Shown: positions 1 through 5,914 of the stretch, piece by piece
How the letters are laid out: each line of letters starts with the position of its first letter
Numbering within the stretch: the first letter of the stretch is position 1
Source of the DNA: an uncultured bacterium
GTDB lineage: Bacteria > Cyanobacteriota > Vampirovibrionia > Gastranaerophilales > Gastranaerophilaceae
Assembly: GCA_902765655.1 (NCBI GenBank)
Contig: CACXAK010000129.1
Span: forward strand, 1-7,550
Direction of reading: 5' to 3'
Length of the DNA: 7,550 nt
Program-made: the position numbers and the translations under genes
Notes under the pieces: generated by a model
Databases searched by the model: none
What the model saw: the letters and a program-made list of their open reading frames with translations, nothing else
What the model was told of the DNA's origin: nothing

Positions 1-2
1 AT

Positions 3-137
3 TTAACAGGGGAATCTAAAATTCTTACATCTTCAATGTTTTGGGTAAATACGACAAATGAACTTGTAAACACGTTGAATAAGGGTTTTGGTGACAGGGT
101 CGAAGTCAGTATTAAATCGATGGATAAAAAGTGGTAA
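3..137 (+). CDS. C-terminal end of an unrecognised protein (partial, enters from the left edge)
   Basis: An open frame runs from the window edge to a TAA at 135-137 and gives 44 residues, from LTGESKILTSSMFW to IKSMDKKW. I do not recognise the family. The other two forward frames close almost at once, which supports this frame as the coding one. The reading probably does not end naturally here: a neighbouring frame stays open from about 133 to 258 and continues with protein-like composition (see the next entry), so the TAA may result from an extra A in the A5 run at 126-130. With so little of the gene visible, no function can be given. Confidence 0.45.
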   Translation, partial: LTGESKILTSSMFWVNTTNELVNTLNKGFGDRVEVSIKSMDKKW

Positions 138-258
138 TCAGAAAAAAGCTGAGAAATTGTTAACACAAATCAGAAATTCTCCGGATAATAAAAGACATAC
201 TACAATTAAAAATTTTCAAACCGAACAATTTGATGTGGTTATAAATATTTTAGATTAA
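133..258 (+). pseudogene. Possible out-of-frame 3' remnant of the preceding gene
   Basis: The frame beginning GNQKKAEKLLTQ and ending DVVINILD at TAA 256-258 is open for about 41 codons. It has no ATG and no ribosome-binding site of its own. Removing one A from the run at 126-130 joins it to the upstream frame without an intervening stop, giving a normal-looking charged C-terminus. Its last 20 bases overlap the 3' end of the phosphatase gene on the other strand, a convergent tail-to-tail overlap. It is either a real frameshift mutation, a homopolymer error in the assembly, or a chance open frame. The join is inferred from reading-frame continuity alone. Confidence 0.3.
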
Positions 259-2188
259 AGATTGTAATATCATCGAATTGCGTTGCACCACTTGAGAAAT
301 CGTTAATATCAATTTCTATATTTTCAATTATTTCTTTCGTATTTTTTGCCTCTTTTGCTTTACCATTTAAAACTTTTAAAAGTCGTTCTTCTCCATAAAA
401 TTCTTCTTTTATATTTTGAGCTTCTGTTACACCATCTGTGTATATTAAAATACTGTTTTCATGTTTTAAAGATATTTTTTCAGATTTATATTCATAATTT
501 TCCATTGCAGATAGAACTATGTTAACTTCTGAGTTTAAATATTCAAATTCGTTATTTAATTTTATGGCAGGGAAATTATGACCCGCATTAACATATTCAA
601 GTTCTCCTGTTGAAATATTTAATATTGCAATAAATGCTGTTAGAAACATTCCTGCCATATTCGTTGCACAAAGGTCATTATTGGTTTTATTTATAGCAAT
701 ATCTAATGGGTAACCGCTTAACAAATTACTTTTTAACATTGATTTTGCATTCATCATAAATAATGCGGCAGGAATACCTTTGCCTGAGACATCAGCAATT
801 AAAAATGCAAAGCGATTTTCATCAATAAAAAAGAAATCGTAAAAATCTCCTCCTACTTCTTTTGCCGGTTTCATTGAAGCATATATCTCAAAATTGCTCG
901 TTTTTGGGAAATTAACCGGCAGAACCGATGCTTGAATTTTGGCCGCAATTTCCAGTTCAGATGATCTTTTTTGCTCTTCTTGCGCATTTTCTTTTTGAAT
1001 TTTCAACAAATTTAAAAGATTATCCCTCATAGTATAAAATGCCTGAGTCAGTACCCCAACCTCATCATTTGATTCCACAGGAGGAAGTTCCGTTTCAAAT
1101 TCGCCTTTACCATATTTTTCTGCTATTTGTGATAATTTAACAATTGGATTGGTTGTATATTTACATATCAAATTTATAAATACAATTAGTAATAAAATCC
1201 CCAATATAGTTACTGTCAACAATATCAACTGAAAATGTTTAACAGGTTTATAGAAATTTGATGATGAATATACCAAATATGAACTCCAGTTTGTTTTTGG
1301 AATTGGAGAATAAACAAAAACAACTTCTCCGTTGTGAACAGAAGATTTGGGCATTGTTACAAAACCGCTTTTCCCTAGTTTGGTCTGTTGTGCTACATAT
1401 TTTAATTGTTTTGAATTGATCTCATTTGCAAGTTCTGATATTGTTTTTTTGAATTCAATATTTTTATCAGTATGTATTAAATACAAACCCTTGGCTGAAG
1501 TCAAAAGGTATTTTCCATTTGCTTCAAATTTATAATTATTAAGCCAGTCTCGCATTGCATCCAAATTGCCTGATGTACCGATTACACCAGTCCAATTTTT
1601 ACTATTTTTGAACCTGAAAGGAATAGATACGCTCGATGACAGGATTTTCTCACCATTTTGATCTTCTGCCATATAAGGTTCTGTCCAGTGAATTCTACCT
1701 GTTTTTATGGCATAATTTAGCCATTCTCGATTTTTTGCAAATCCTGTATCCTTCCAACTAAGAGTTTGCATTTTACCATTTTTTATGGAACTGTAATAAA
1801 AAATGCCATTAGACAATTCATCAGGCTTGGGTGGAATATATATAAAAAATTCATAGAAATGTCCATACTGTTTTGTAATTGCTTCTAAACCGGCTTGAGC
1901 CAGCACTTCTAAATCCTTATTACTTACATTATTTTTTAATTCCAAAATTCTTGCGGTATTTACAAGAGTTTGTTCTGCTATATCTGCACCCTGCGCAATA
2001 TTATGATTTACTTCTCCCAAAGATTTATATGCTTCTGAGATGACTTGTTCTTTTAATAGTGGTTTAGAATAGTTTGATATAAAAACACTTAAAGAGAAAG
2101 AACCTATTAAAATTGTCAAAAGTATGCTGGTACTAAGTTTAAATACTAATGATCTGTTTTTTATAAAACTAATAAGCTTGAAAAACAT
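239..2188 (-). CDS. Membrane receptor with Cache-like sensor, HAMP and SpoIIE/RsbU-type PP2C serine phosphatase domain
   Basis: This 649-aa protein is a one-piece receptor phosphatase. A transmembrane helix lies at about residues 19-40, followed by an extracytoplasmic region at about 42-310 resembling a double Cache sensor (WLNYAIKTGRIHWTEPY, GVIGTSGNLD). A second helix (about 319-341) and a HAMP domain (about 342-394) come next. A signalling helix contains ELEIAAKIQASVLP (411-424), typical of RsbU-like enzymes. The SpoIIE/PP2C domain fills the rest: EVGGDFYDFF (444-453), ADVSGKG (465-471), NAGHNFP (534-540), YTDGVTEA (583-590) and QFDDITIF (637-644). These supply the usual metal-binding aspartates (D448, D466, D585, D639/D640), so it should be active. 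Relatives dephosphorylate STAS-domain anti-anti-sigma factors in partner switching. No such partner is encoded here, so target and ligand are unknown. The ATG at 2186-2188 follows only a weak, distant AGGAA, but a good promoter lies just upstream. Confidence 0.93.
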   Translation of the reverse strand: MFFKLISFIKNRSLVFKLSTSILLTILIGSFSLSVFISNYSKPLLKEQVISEAYKSLGEVNHNIAQGADIAEQTLVNTARILELKNNVSNKDLEVLAQAGLEAITKQYGHFYEFFIYIPPKPDELSNGIFYYSSIKNGKMQTLSWKDTGFAKNREWLNYAIKTGRIHWTEPYMAEDQNGEKILSSSVSIPFRFKNSKNWTGVIGTSGNLDAMRDWLNNYKFEANGKYLLTSAKGLYLIHTDKNIEFKKTISELANEINSKQLKYVAQQTKLGKSGFVTMPKSSVHNGEVVFVYSPIPKTNWSSYLVYSSSNFYKPVKHFQLILLTVTILGILLLIVFINLICKYTTNPIVKLSQIAEKYGKGEFETELPPVESNDEVGVLTQAFYTMRDNLLNLLKIQKENAQEEQKRSSELEIAAKIQASVLPVNFPKTSNFEIYASMKPAKEVGGDFYDFFFIDENRFAFLIADVSGKGIPAALFMMNAKSMLKSNLLSGYPLDIAINKTNNDLCATNMAGMFLTAFIAILNISTGELEYVNAGHNFPAIKLNNEFEYLNSEVNIVLSAMENYEYKSEKISLKHENSILIYTDGVTEAQNIKEEFYGEERLLKVLNGKAKEAKNTKEIIENIEIDINDFSSGATQFDDITIFNLKYL

Positions 2189-2226
2189 AAATAAAAAATT
2201 AATTCCTACATATAATATTATATGCT

Positions 2227-2255
2227 ATTATACCTTTTTATCAATTATGATGCAA
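2227..2255 (-). promoter_or_regulatory. Sigma70-type promoter for the receptor phosphatase
   Basis: Reading the minus strand, TTGCAT (2255-2250) is followed after exactly 17 bases by a perfect TATAAT (2232-2227). Transcription would start near 2220 and leave a leader of about 30 bases. This is the best housekeeping promoter match in the window. It suggests the phosphatase is transcribed on its own rather than only by read-through from the small exported genes upstream. Confidence 0.7.
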
Positions 2256-2263
2256 CATAATAA

Positions 2264-2284
2264 AACTAATATTTGTCATTAGTT
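2264..2284 (-). terminator. Weak AT-only hairpin behind the small exported gene pair
   Basis: AACTAAT (2264-2270) and ATTAGTT (2278-2284) form a perfect 7-bp stem around a 7-base loop. On the minus strand the stem is followed by TTATTATG, a short, interrupted T stretch. It lies between the stop of the 125-aa gene and the -35 box of the phosphatase promoter, where a terminator would be expected. The stem has only one G-C pair, so it may be inefficient or a chance AT-rich palindrome. Confidence 0.3.
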
Positions 2285-2342
2285 AATTAAAATTTATCAA
2301 AATAAAACTTTTATGCAACCAACAAGTATGCAAAAATAAAAT

Positions 2343-2720
2343 TTACTTTTTGAATACATCCGGCTGAATTGTATATATACAAAATTTTTGATTTTGAGTT
2401 GCATATTTTAATCTGTTCAGATAACGTAAATCATTAGGATAGTTTTCCATTATCAAAACACACGTTGGAATTCTGTTTGTTTTCTTGCCATAATACAATG
2501 CCTGACCTATGCATTCTGCCCATTTTGGAGCAAAGTCAAATTCTACTGCATAATCTTGTAATAAACAGTCAACTCTTGCTTTATCATCAAGAATATATTC
2601 CGTTTGACCGCCTTCTTTGTTGCACCAATACGTCTGATATTCTTTTTCGGAATACAAATGTTTTGCACAAACAGGCACAGAATAAAGAAATAAAGATAAT
2701 ACAACAAAGATTTTTTTCAT
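2343..2720 (-). CDS. Small exported protein with a PD-(D/E)XK-like residue pattern, function unknown
   Basis: This is a 125-aa protein with a Sec signal peptide at residues 1-19 (MKK, hydrophobic core, then VPVCA before K20), leaving a mature chain of about 106 residues. The core reads RVDCLLQDYAVEFDFAPKWA (49-68) followed by IGQALYYGKKT. Short hypothetical proteins with this RVD...VEFDFA.KWAE.IGQALYY pattern occur in other bacteria (from memory). The order of D51, E60-x-D62, a shifted lysine K66 and Q73 resembles a PD-(D/E)XK nuclease fold with a displaced catalytic lysine. This is pattern resemblance only, and the canonical E-x-K is absent. The mature part has C33, C52, C70, C87 and C114, so a disulfide is possible if the protein is exported. 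The start lies 3 bases after the stop of the cysteine-rich gene and has no clear Shine-Dalgarno site, which points to translational coupling. Confidence 0.8.
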   Translation of the reverse strand: MKKIFVVLSLFLYSVPVCAKHLYSEKEYQTYWCNKEGGQTEYILDDKARVDCLLQDYAVEFDFAPKWAECIGQALYYGKKTNRIPTCVLIMENYPNDLRYLNRLKYATQNQKFCIYTIQPDVFKK

Positions 2721-2723
2721 GAA

Positions 2724-2939
2724 TTAACAACCGCAAGAAGGACTTGTTGTACCATCGCAGCAGCGCAATTTCCCTAAGTATGAATTGCATCCGCAAACTC
2801 CTCCGTGATGAGAACAACATCCTGCTCTTTCAACGCTGTTTGGACTGCATTGACCAAAAGCTTTATCTGAATGAAAAACAAATACAGAAAAACCTGCGAC
2901 AAACAATAAACTTAAAACCGCTAATAATAATTTTTTCAT
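2724..2939 (-). CDS. Small exported cysteine-rich protein (CCSHHGGVCGC / RCCDGT motif), function unknown
   Basis: This is a 71-aa protein. The first 25-30 residues are a signal peptide or N-terminal anchor (MKK followed by a long hydrophobic stretch); cleavage near AFG-Q at 27-30 is plausible. The remaining 42 or so residues hold nine cysteines (31, 41, 42, 49, 51, 60, 61, 69, 71) and two adjacent histidines (44, 45), arranged as AGCCSHHGGVCGC, LRCCDGT and SPSCGC. I recall small proteins ending in CCDGT.SP.C.C elsewhere but know of no function. Either a disulfide-knotted exported peptide or a metal site is possible; no lipobox is convincing. GAGG about 6 bases before the ATG is a good ribosome-binding site. 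The gene leads the two-gene unit that also encodes the 125-aa exported protein 3 bases downstream, so the two probably act together. Confidence 0.8.
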   Translation of the reverse strand: MKKLLLAVLSLLFVAGFSVFVFHSDKAFGQCSPNSVERAGCCSHHGGVCGCNSYLGKLRCCDGTTSPSCGC

Positions 2940-2971
2940 ACATTCCTCACTATATTAATCAATACAATTGA

Positions 2972-3000
2972 AGAATATATAAACAAAAATTATGTATCAA
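2972..3000 (-). promoter_or_regulatory. Candidate promoter for the small exported gene pair
   Basis: On the minus strand TTGATA (3000-2995) is followed after 17 bases by TATTCT (2977-2972), a moderate match to sigma70 boxes. It sits about 35 bases before the ATG at 2939. Several other AT-rich hexamers nearby could serve as the -10 element, so the exact position is uncertain. A promoter here is reasonable because the transporter gene upstream ends at 3037 without a visible terminator. Confidence 0.3.
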
Positions 3001-3036
3001 TTGGACTATGGTACAATTTAATATTTTATTCTGAAT

Positions 3037-4370
3037 TTACGCCTGAGCTTTTTTCTTTCTCATTTGCTCAAAGATATAAAGTATTATACAAATTACAACA
3101 CAGATAACGGTTGCAATCATCCAGAATGAAATAGCACCATTCCAGCCGAATTTATCAACAAAATACCCTGTGCCGCTTGCAGATAATGCAGCACCAATAT
3201 ACCCAAATATCCCGGTAAATCCGATAGAAGCAGAGGCAACACGTTTTGAGCTGCTTTCAACTGCGCAAAGTCCGCCGATCAGCATCTGAGGGCCTGCAGT
3301 GAATACCCCGATTAACGCTGCAAACACATAATCTAAAATTTCTAAGAAAACATTATTTGCAGGGTTGATAGCGAAAGCATACAAACTTGCAACAAGTAAA
3401 ATTAAAAATACGATATTAACAGGAGTTCTGTTCCCTTTACACAACTTATCGGAAATTACTCCCGCCATAATTGCACCGGCAGAACCAACAAGAGCCAATG
3501 TACTGAGTTTTGCACTAGCAATCGGCAAAGTATTGTGTTTTACTTCGACCAAATACTTAACAAGCCAATCTTCCGTACCAAATCTGATTATGTAAACAAA
3601 AGTATAGGCAATTGCCAGCATCCATATAATCGGATTGCAAAGAATATGTTTTTTGAAGATTTGCAGATAAGAGACATTTGCCTGTTCATCAGCAACTTCA
3701 ACTTTAACCGGCTCATTATTGTATTTCTCAATATCAGGCAAACCCAGAGATTGCGGCTTGTCACGCAAACGATTAAATAACCATATACCTGTAATTATAC
3801 AAATTATAGCAGGGACATAAAAAGCACCCATCCAACCGAGTTTACCGATAATCAAGCCGGATAACGCAACTGACGAAAATACCCCAATTTGGTGAGATGT
3901 AGACCAAATTGACCATTTTGTTCCGCGCTCAGAATTTGAAAACCAATATGATAAGCTTTTAGCAACCGGAGGGAATCCGCAGGATTGGAACCAACCGTTT
4001 GCACCCCAGAAGAAAGCCAATAACCACAACAACACAGTTGCAGAAGGTAAACCAAAAAAGCTTACTTTGCCGGGAGTAATAAATAATGCACTTAAAACAA
4101 AACAAATATTACATTCCCTATACCGTATGTAATATAGAGAGTAGAGCCCAAAATTCCGAGCTGAGTATTGGAAAGTCCCAAATCAGTAGACATAACAGGC
4201 AACGCAACCGCCATATTTTTACGGCACAAATGGAAAACTACATAAGCAATAAAACTTGAATAAAAAATTCTCCATCTCCAGTGTTTATACATCGATGCGA
4301 CTTTTTCGCTATCCTGAATAGGTTCTGCTGCAGGCGGTTCTGCAAAAAAAGCTCCTATTTTATTTAACAT
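3037..4370 (-). pseudogene. GlpT/UhpC-like MFS transporter (organophosphate:phosphate antiporter family), broken by a frame change
   Basis: Two adjacent minus-strand frames encode one transporter. The first (4370-4092, 92 aa) has the family N-terminus: HWRWRIFYSS, HLCRKNMAVALP and YITYGIG, then stops. The second frame continues as FVLSALFITPG, FFWGANGWFQSCGFPPVA, ERGTKWSIWSTSHQIG, YIIRFGTEDW and GPQMLIGG to the stop at 3037-3039. Arginines matching the phosphate-binding R45 and R269 of E. coli GlpT are kept (R50 in the first part; the R of YIIRFG in the second), as is the histidine of SHQIG. Compared with E. coli UhpC and GlpT recalled from memory, the stretch after YGIG (normally K-F...SDRSN.R...) is missing, about 25-28 residues including the conserved loop after TM2 and the lysine matching GlpT K80. 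Total length is 1334 bp, not a multiple of three. The start has a strong ribosome-binding site, AAGGAGAAGG (4386-4377). The family exchanges glycerol-3-phosphate or hexose phosphates for phosphate, or senses them. Loss of function is likely if the assembly is right. Confidence 0.85.
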
Positions 4371-4438
4371 TATTTACCTTCTCCTTATTTCCCAATTCTG
4401 CACTTTATAAGATTTAGTTCACAATGCAAAACGGGCAG

Positions 4439-5356
4439 CTATTTGTTATTTTTTACTATTTGCACATTCCTTGTTTCAGTCAATTCCGTGCGGGCATTTT
4501 TTAAAATTTCTCTTTTCTCATCATCAATACTGTGACCGTTTGCGAGTCTGTCAACAAAGCCCGTATTAAGCCGAGCGGCCTTTGATAATGCACCTAATTC
4601 TTCCAATACCGGCTTGATTGCTTCAAAATCATACCCAAAAGACTGTTTTGAATTGTATATCAACAAATCACCTTCTTCTGAGGTCAACGGTTTGCCGCCT
4701 AAATCAAAGTACAATTTGAATACTGATTTTAAGTCCTGTAATTCGGATTGTAATGTAGTGACGGTATTCTGTATACGCAAAAATCTTTCAAACAGGTATT
4801 CAACATTTTCAAGTTCTTTGTTAGCCCAATCATTTCTCTGAAGATATAATTTTTTTAATTTCGGATATGCAAGAGCAAGTCCCATAGTATCACCCATTGC
4901 TCTGTGATGATCTTTCAATTCAACTTTAAATTTTTCGGTTAAAGCATTCAACCCATGCGCATCCAAATCAGGATAGACTTCTTTGAACATTTGCTGAGTA
5001 TCTATTCTTTCATTTTGAATTTCTTTCCCCGTTACTCTTTTTGATGCTTCATTTATAAATGAATAATCAAATATCGCATTGTGAGCAACCATTGGGTAGT
5101 CCCCCATAAATTCAAGAATTTTTGGCATTACTTCTTCTTCTGTCGGAGCATCTTCGACCATTTCAGGGGTAATCCCGTGGATAGCAATGCTTGATTTTCT
5201 TATATGCTGTTGCGGATTAATTAAAGTTTGAAACTGATCTTTAATCTTTCCGTTTTCAAGACGGACAGCAGCAAATTCAACCATTTTTTCTTTAGTATAA
5301 TCAAGCCCGGTTGTTTCTGTATCCAAAACTATTTCAATTATTTTCTTTCTTGCCAT
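4439..5356 (-). CDS. DnaQ-like DEDDh 3'-5' exonuclease with an unassigned C-terminal half
   Basis: This is a 305-aa protein. Residues 1-170 form an RNase T/DnaQ exonuclease fold: Exo I at VLDTETTGL (D12, E14), IHGITPEMV (59-67), Exo II at AHNAIFDYSFI (D97) and Exo III at HHRAMGD (H151, D156). All four metal-binding acids and the general-base histidine are present, so it should remove nucleotides from 3' ends using two metal ions. It resembles the stand-alone proofreading-type proteins related to DNA polymerase III epsilon and the PolC exonuclease. Residues 171-305 are helical, with a possible coiled coil around 185-215 (LRIQNTVTTLQSELQDLKS), and match no domain I recognise. A dnaQ name is not assigned because the extension differs from the proofreading subunit. 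The start follows GGATAGAG. The broken transporter begins 68 bases after the stop, so the two may share a transcript. Confidence 0.88.
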   Translation of the reverse strand: MARKKIIEIVLDTETTGLDYTKEKMVEFAAVRLENGKIKDQFQTLINPQQHIRKSSIAIHGITPEMVEDAPTEEEVMPKILEFMGDYPMVAHNAIFDYSFINEASKRVTGKEIQNERIDTQQMFKEVYPDLDAHGLNALTEKFKVELKDHHRAMGDTMGLALAYPKLKKLYLQRNDWANKELENVEYLFERFLRIQNTVTTLQSELQDLKSVFKLYFDLGGKPLTSEEGDLLIYNSKQSFGYDFEAIKPVLEELGALSKAARLNTGFVDRLANGHSIDDEKREILKNARTELTETRNVQIVKNNK

Positions 5357-5383
5357 ATCTCTATCCTAACAATCCTACATTAG

Positions 5384-5413
5384 ATAATAGCACAAAAAAT
5401 TTTTCTATGTTAA
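5384..5413 (-). promoter_or_regulatory. Promoter for the DnaQ-like exonuclease
   Basis: On the minus strand TTAACA (5413-5408) and TATTAT (5389-5384) are separated by 18 bases; each hexamer matches the sigma70 consensus at five of six positions. The predicted start, near 5377, leaves a leader of about 20 bases. The -35 box overlaps the -10 region proposed for thioredoxin on the other strand. Confidence 0.5.
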
Positions 5414-5416
5414 AAT
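5408..5416 (+). promoter_or_regulatory. Candidate extended -10 promoter for thioredoxin
   Basis: TG at 5408-5409, one base, then TAAAAT at 5411-5416 makes an extended -10 element. No good -35 box lies 17 bases upstream, which is common for extended -10 promoters. Transcription would start near 5423, about 26 bases before the thioredoxin ATG. The element overlaps the -35 box of the divergent exonuclease promoter. Confidence 0.4.
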
Positions 5417-5448
5417 GCGGCATGTAATAAAATTAATGGAGAGGAATT

Positions 5449-5772
5449 ATGGCAGAAATCTTAGAATTAACAGATGAAATATTCGAACAGGAAGTAGAAC
5501 AATCTGACATCCCAACAGTTGTTGATTTTTGGGCAACATGGTGCGGGCCATGCAGAAAATTAGGACCCGTTTTGGAAGAAATTTCAAAAGATTACGAAGG
5601 AAAAGTGAAGTTTGTAAAAGTAAATGTTGAACAAAGCAAAGAAACAGCAAAAAAATATTCAATAAGCGGAATCCCTTGTCTTTTGGTTTTTGACAAAGGA
5701 CAGCCGGTTGAAAGAATGGTTGGATTAATGCCAAAATCAACTATTATTACAAATATAGAAAAGCACATATAA
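5449..5772 (+). CDS. trxA: Thioredoxin
   Basis: This 107-aa protein is the length of a classical single-domain thioredoxin. The active site is WATWCGPCRK, with redox cysteines C32 and C35. The buried D26 (VVDFWA) and the cis-proline P76 (SGIPCLL) are in the expected places, and KVNVEQ, FDKGQPV and VGLMPK match the remaining strands and turns. It is a cytoplasmic reductant that passes electrons from thioredoxin reductase to ribonucleotide reductase, peroxiredoxins and other disulfide targets; no reductase gene is in the window. Cysteine rather than the usual threonine follows the cis-proline (C77), adding a third cysteine near the active-site groove. The ATG follows GGAGAGG (5438-5444) at ideal spacing. 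The gene is monocistronic: a divergent promoter precedes it and a strong terminator follows 16 bases after the stop. Confidence 0.96.
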   Translation: MAEILELTDEIFEQEVEQSDIPTVVDFWATWCGPCRKLGPVLEEISKDYEGKVKFVKVNVEQSKETAKKYSISGIPCLLVFDKGQPVERMVGLMPKSTIITNIEKHI

Positions 5773-5788
5773 TTTATTAACAAACTAA

Positions 5789-5835
5789 AATAATGCCTGT
5801 TACATTGTAACAATTTGTAACGGCATTATTTTTTT
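5789..5835 (+). terminator. Intrinsic terminator of thioredoxin
   Basis: AATAATGCC (5789-5797) pairs perfectly with GGCATTATT (5822-5830). The stem continues after one bulged T as GTTAC (5799-5803) with GTAAC (5817-5821), giving 14 base pairs and a 13-base loop. A run of seven T ends at 5835. This is a textbook rho-independent terminator. The loop holds a second GTAAC (5807-5811) that could pair with the same GTTAC as a shorter inner hairpin. Confidence 0.88.
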
Positions 5836-5864
5836 ATGGGTATTTTTTTTAAAGTTTATCAATA

Positions 5865-5911
5865 TTCTTGCCGTCTTTAGATATGAGTAATTACTAATCA
5901 ATAGGCAAGAA
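5865..5911 (+). promoter_or_regulatory. Leader of the repeat protein: inverted repeat over the ribosome-binding region, central palindrome and micro-ORF
   Basis: TTCTTGCC (5865-5872) is the exact reverse complement of GGCAAGAA (5904-5911), which sits 3-10 bases before the ATG at 5915 and includes the only Shine-Dalgarno-like bases (AGG). Between the arms is a perfect 10-bp palindrome, AGTAATTACT (5886-5895). A four-codon reading frame, M-S-N-Y-stop, occupies 5883-5897. If transcribed from upstream of 5865, the RNA could fold so that the ribosome-binding site is covered. Alternatively the DNA repeats could be a protein-binding site. No convincing -10/-35 pair was found for this gene. Confidence 0.35.
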
Positions 5912-5914
5912 ATT

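Noticed and set aside
1347..1535. 62-aa plus-strand open frame inside the phosphatase gene
   Set aside because: It is antisense to a well-supported domain, with no ribosome-binding site or recognisable product.
2250..2333. Three ATGCAA copies (2250, 2313, 2328) as an operator array
   Set aside because: One copy is the -35 box itself; the hexamers are short, unevenly spaced and plausible by chance in AT-rich DNA.
2343..2939. Toxin-antitoxin module (two small adjacent genes)
   Set aside because: Both products start with export signals and neither resembles an antitoxin or a known toxin; a cytoplasmic neutralising pair is not supported.
2999..3021. Short hairpin AATTG/CAATT as a terminator of the transporter gene
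   Set aside because: Only five AT-rich pairs around a ten-base loop and no T run on the minus strand; no support as a terminator.
4084..4130. Programmed -1 ribosomal frameshift in the transporter
   Set aside because: No X-XXY-YYZ slippery heptamer lies in the right phase before the stop, and part of the conserved protein is missing, so shifting frame would not restore the family sequence.
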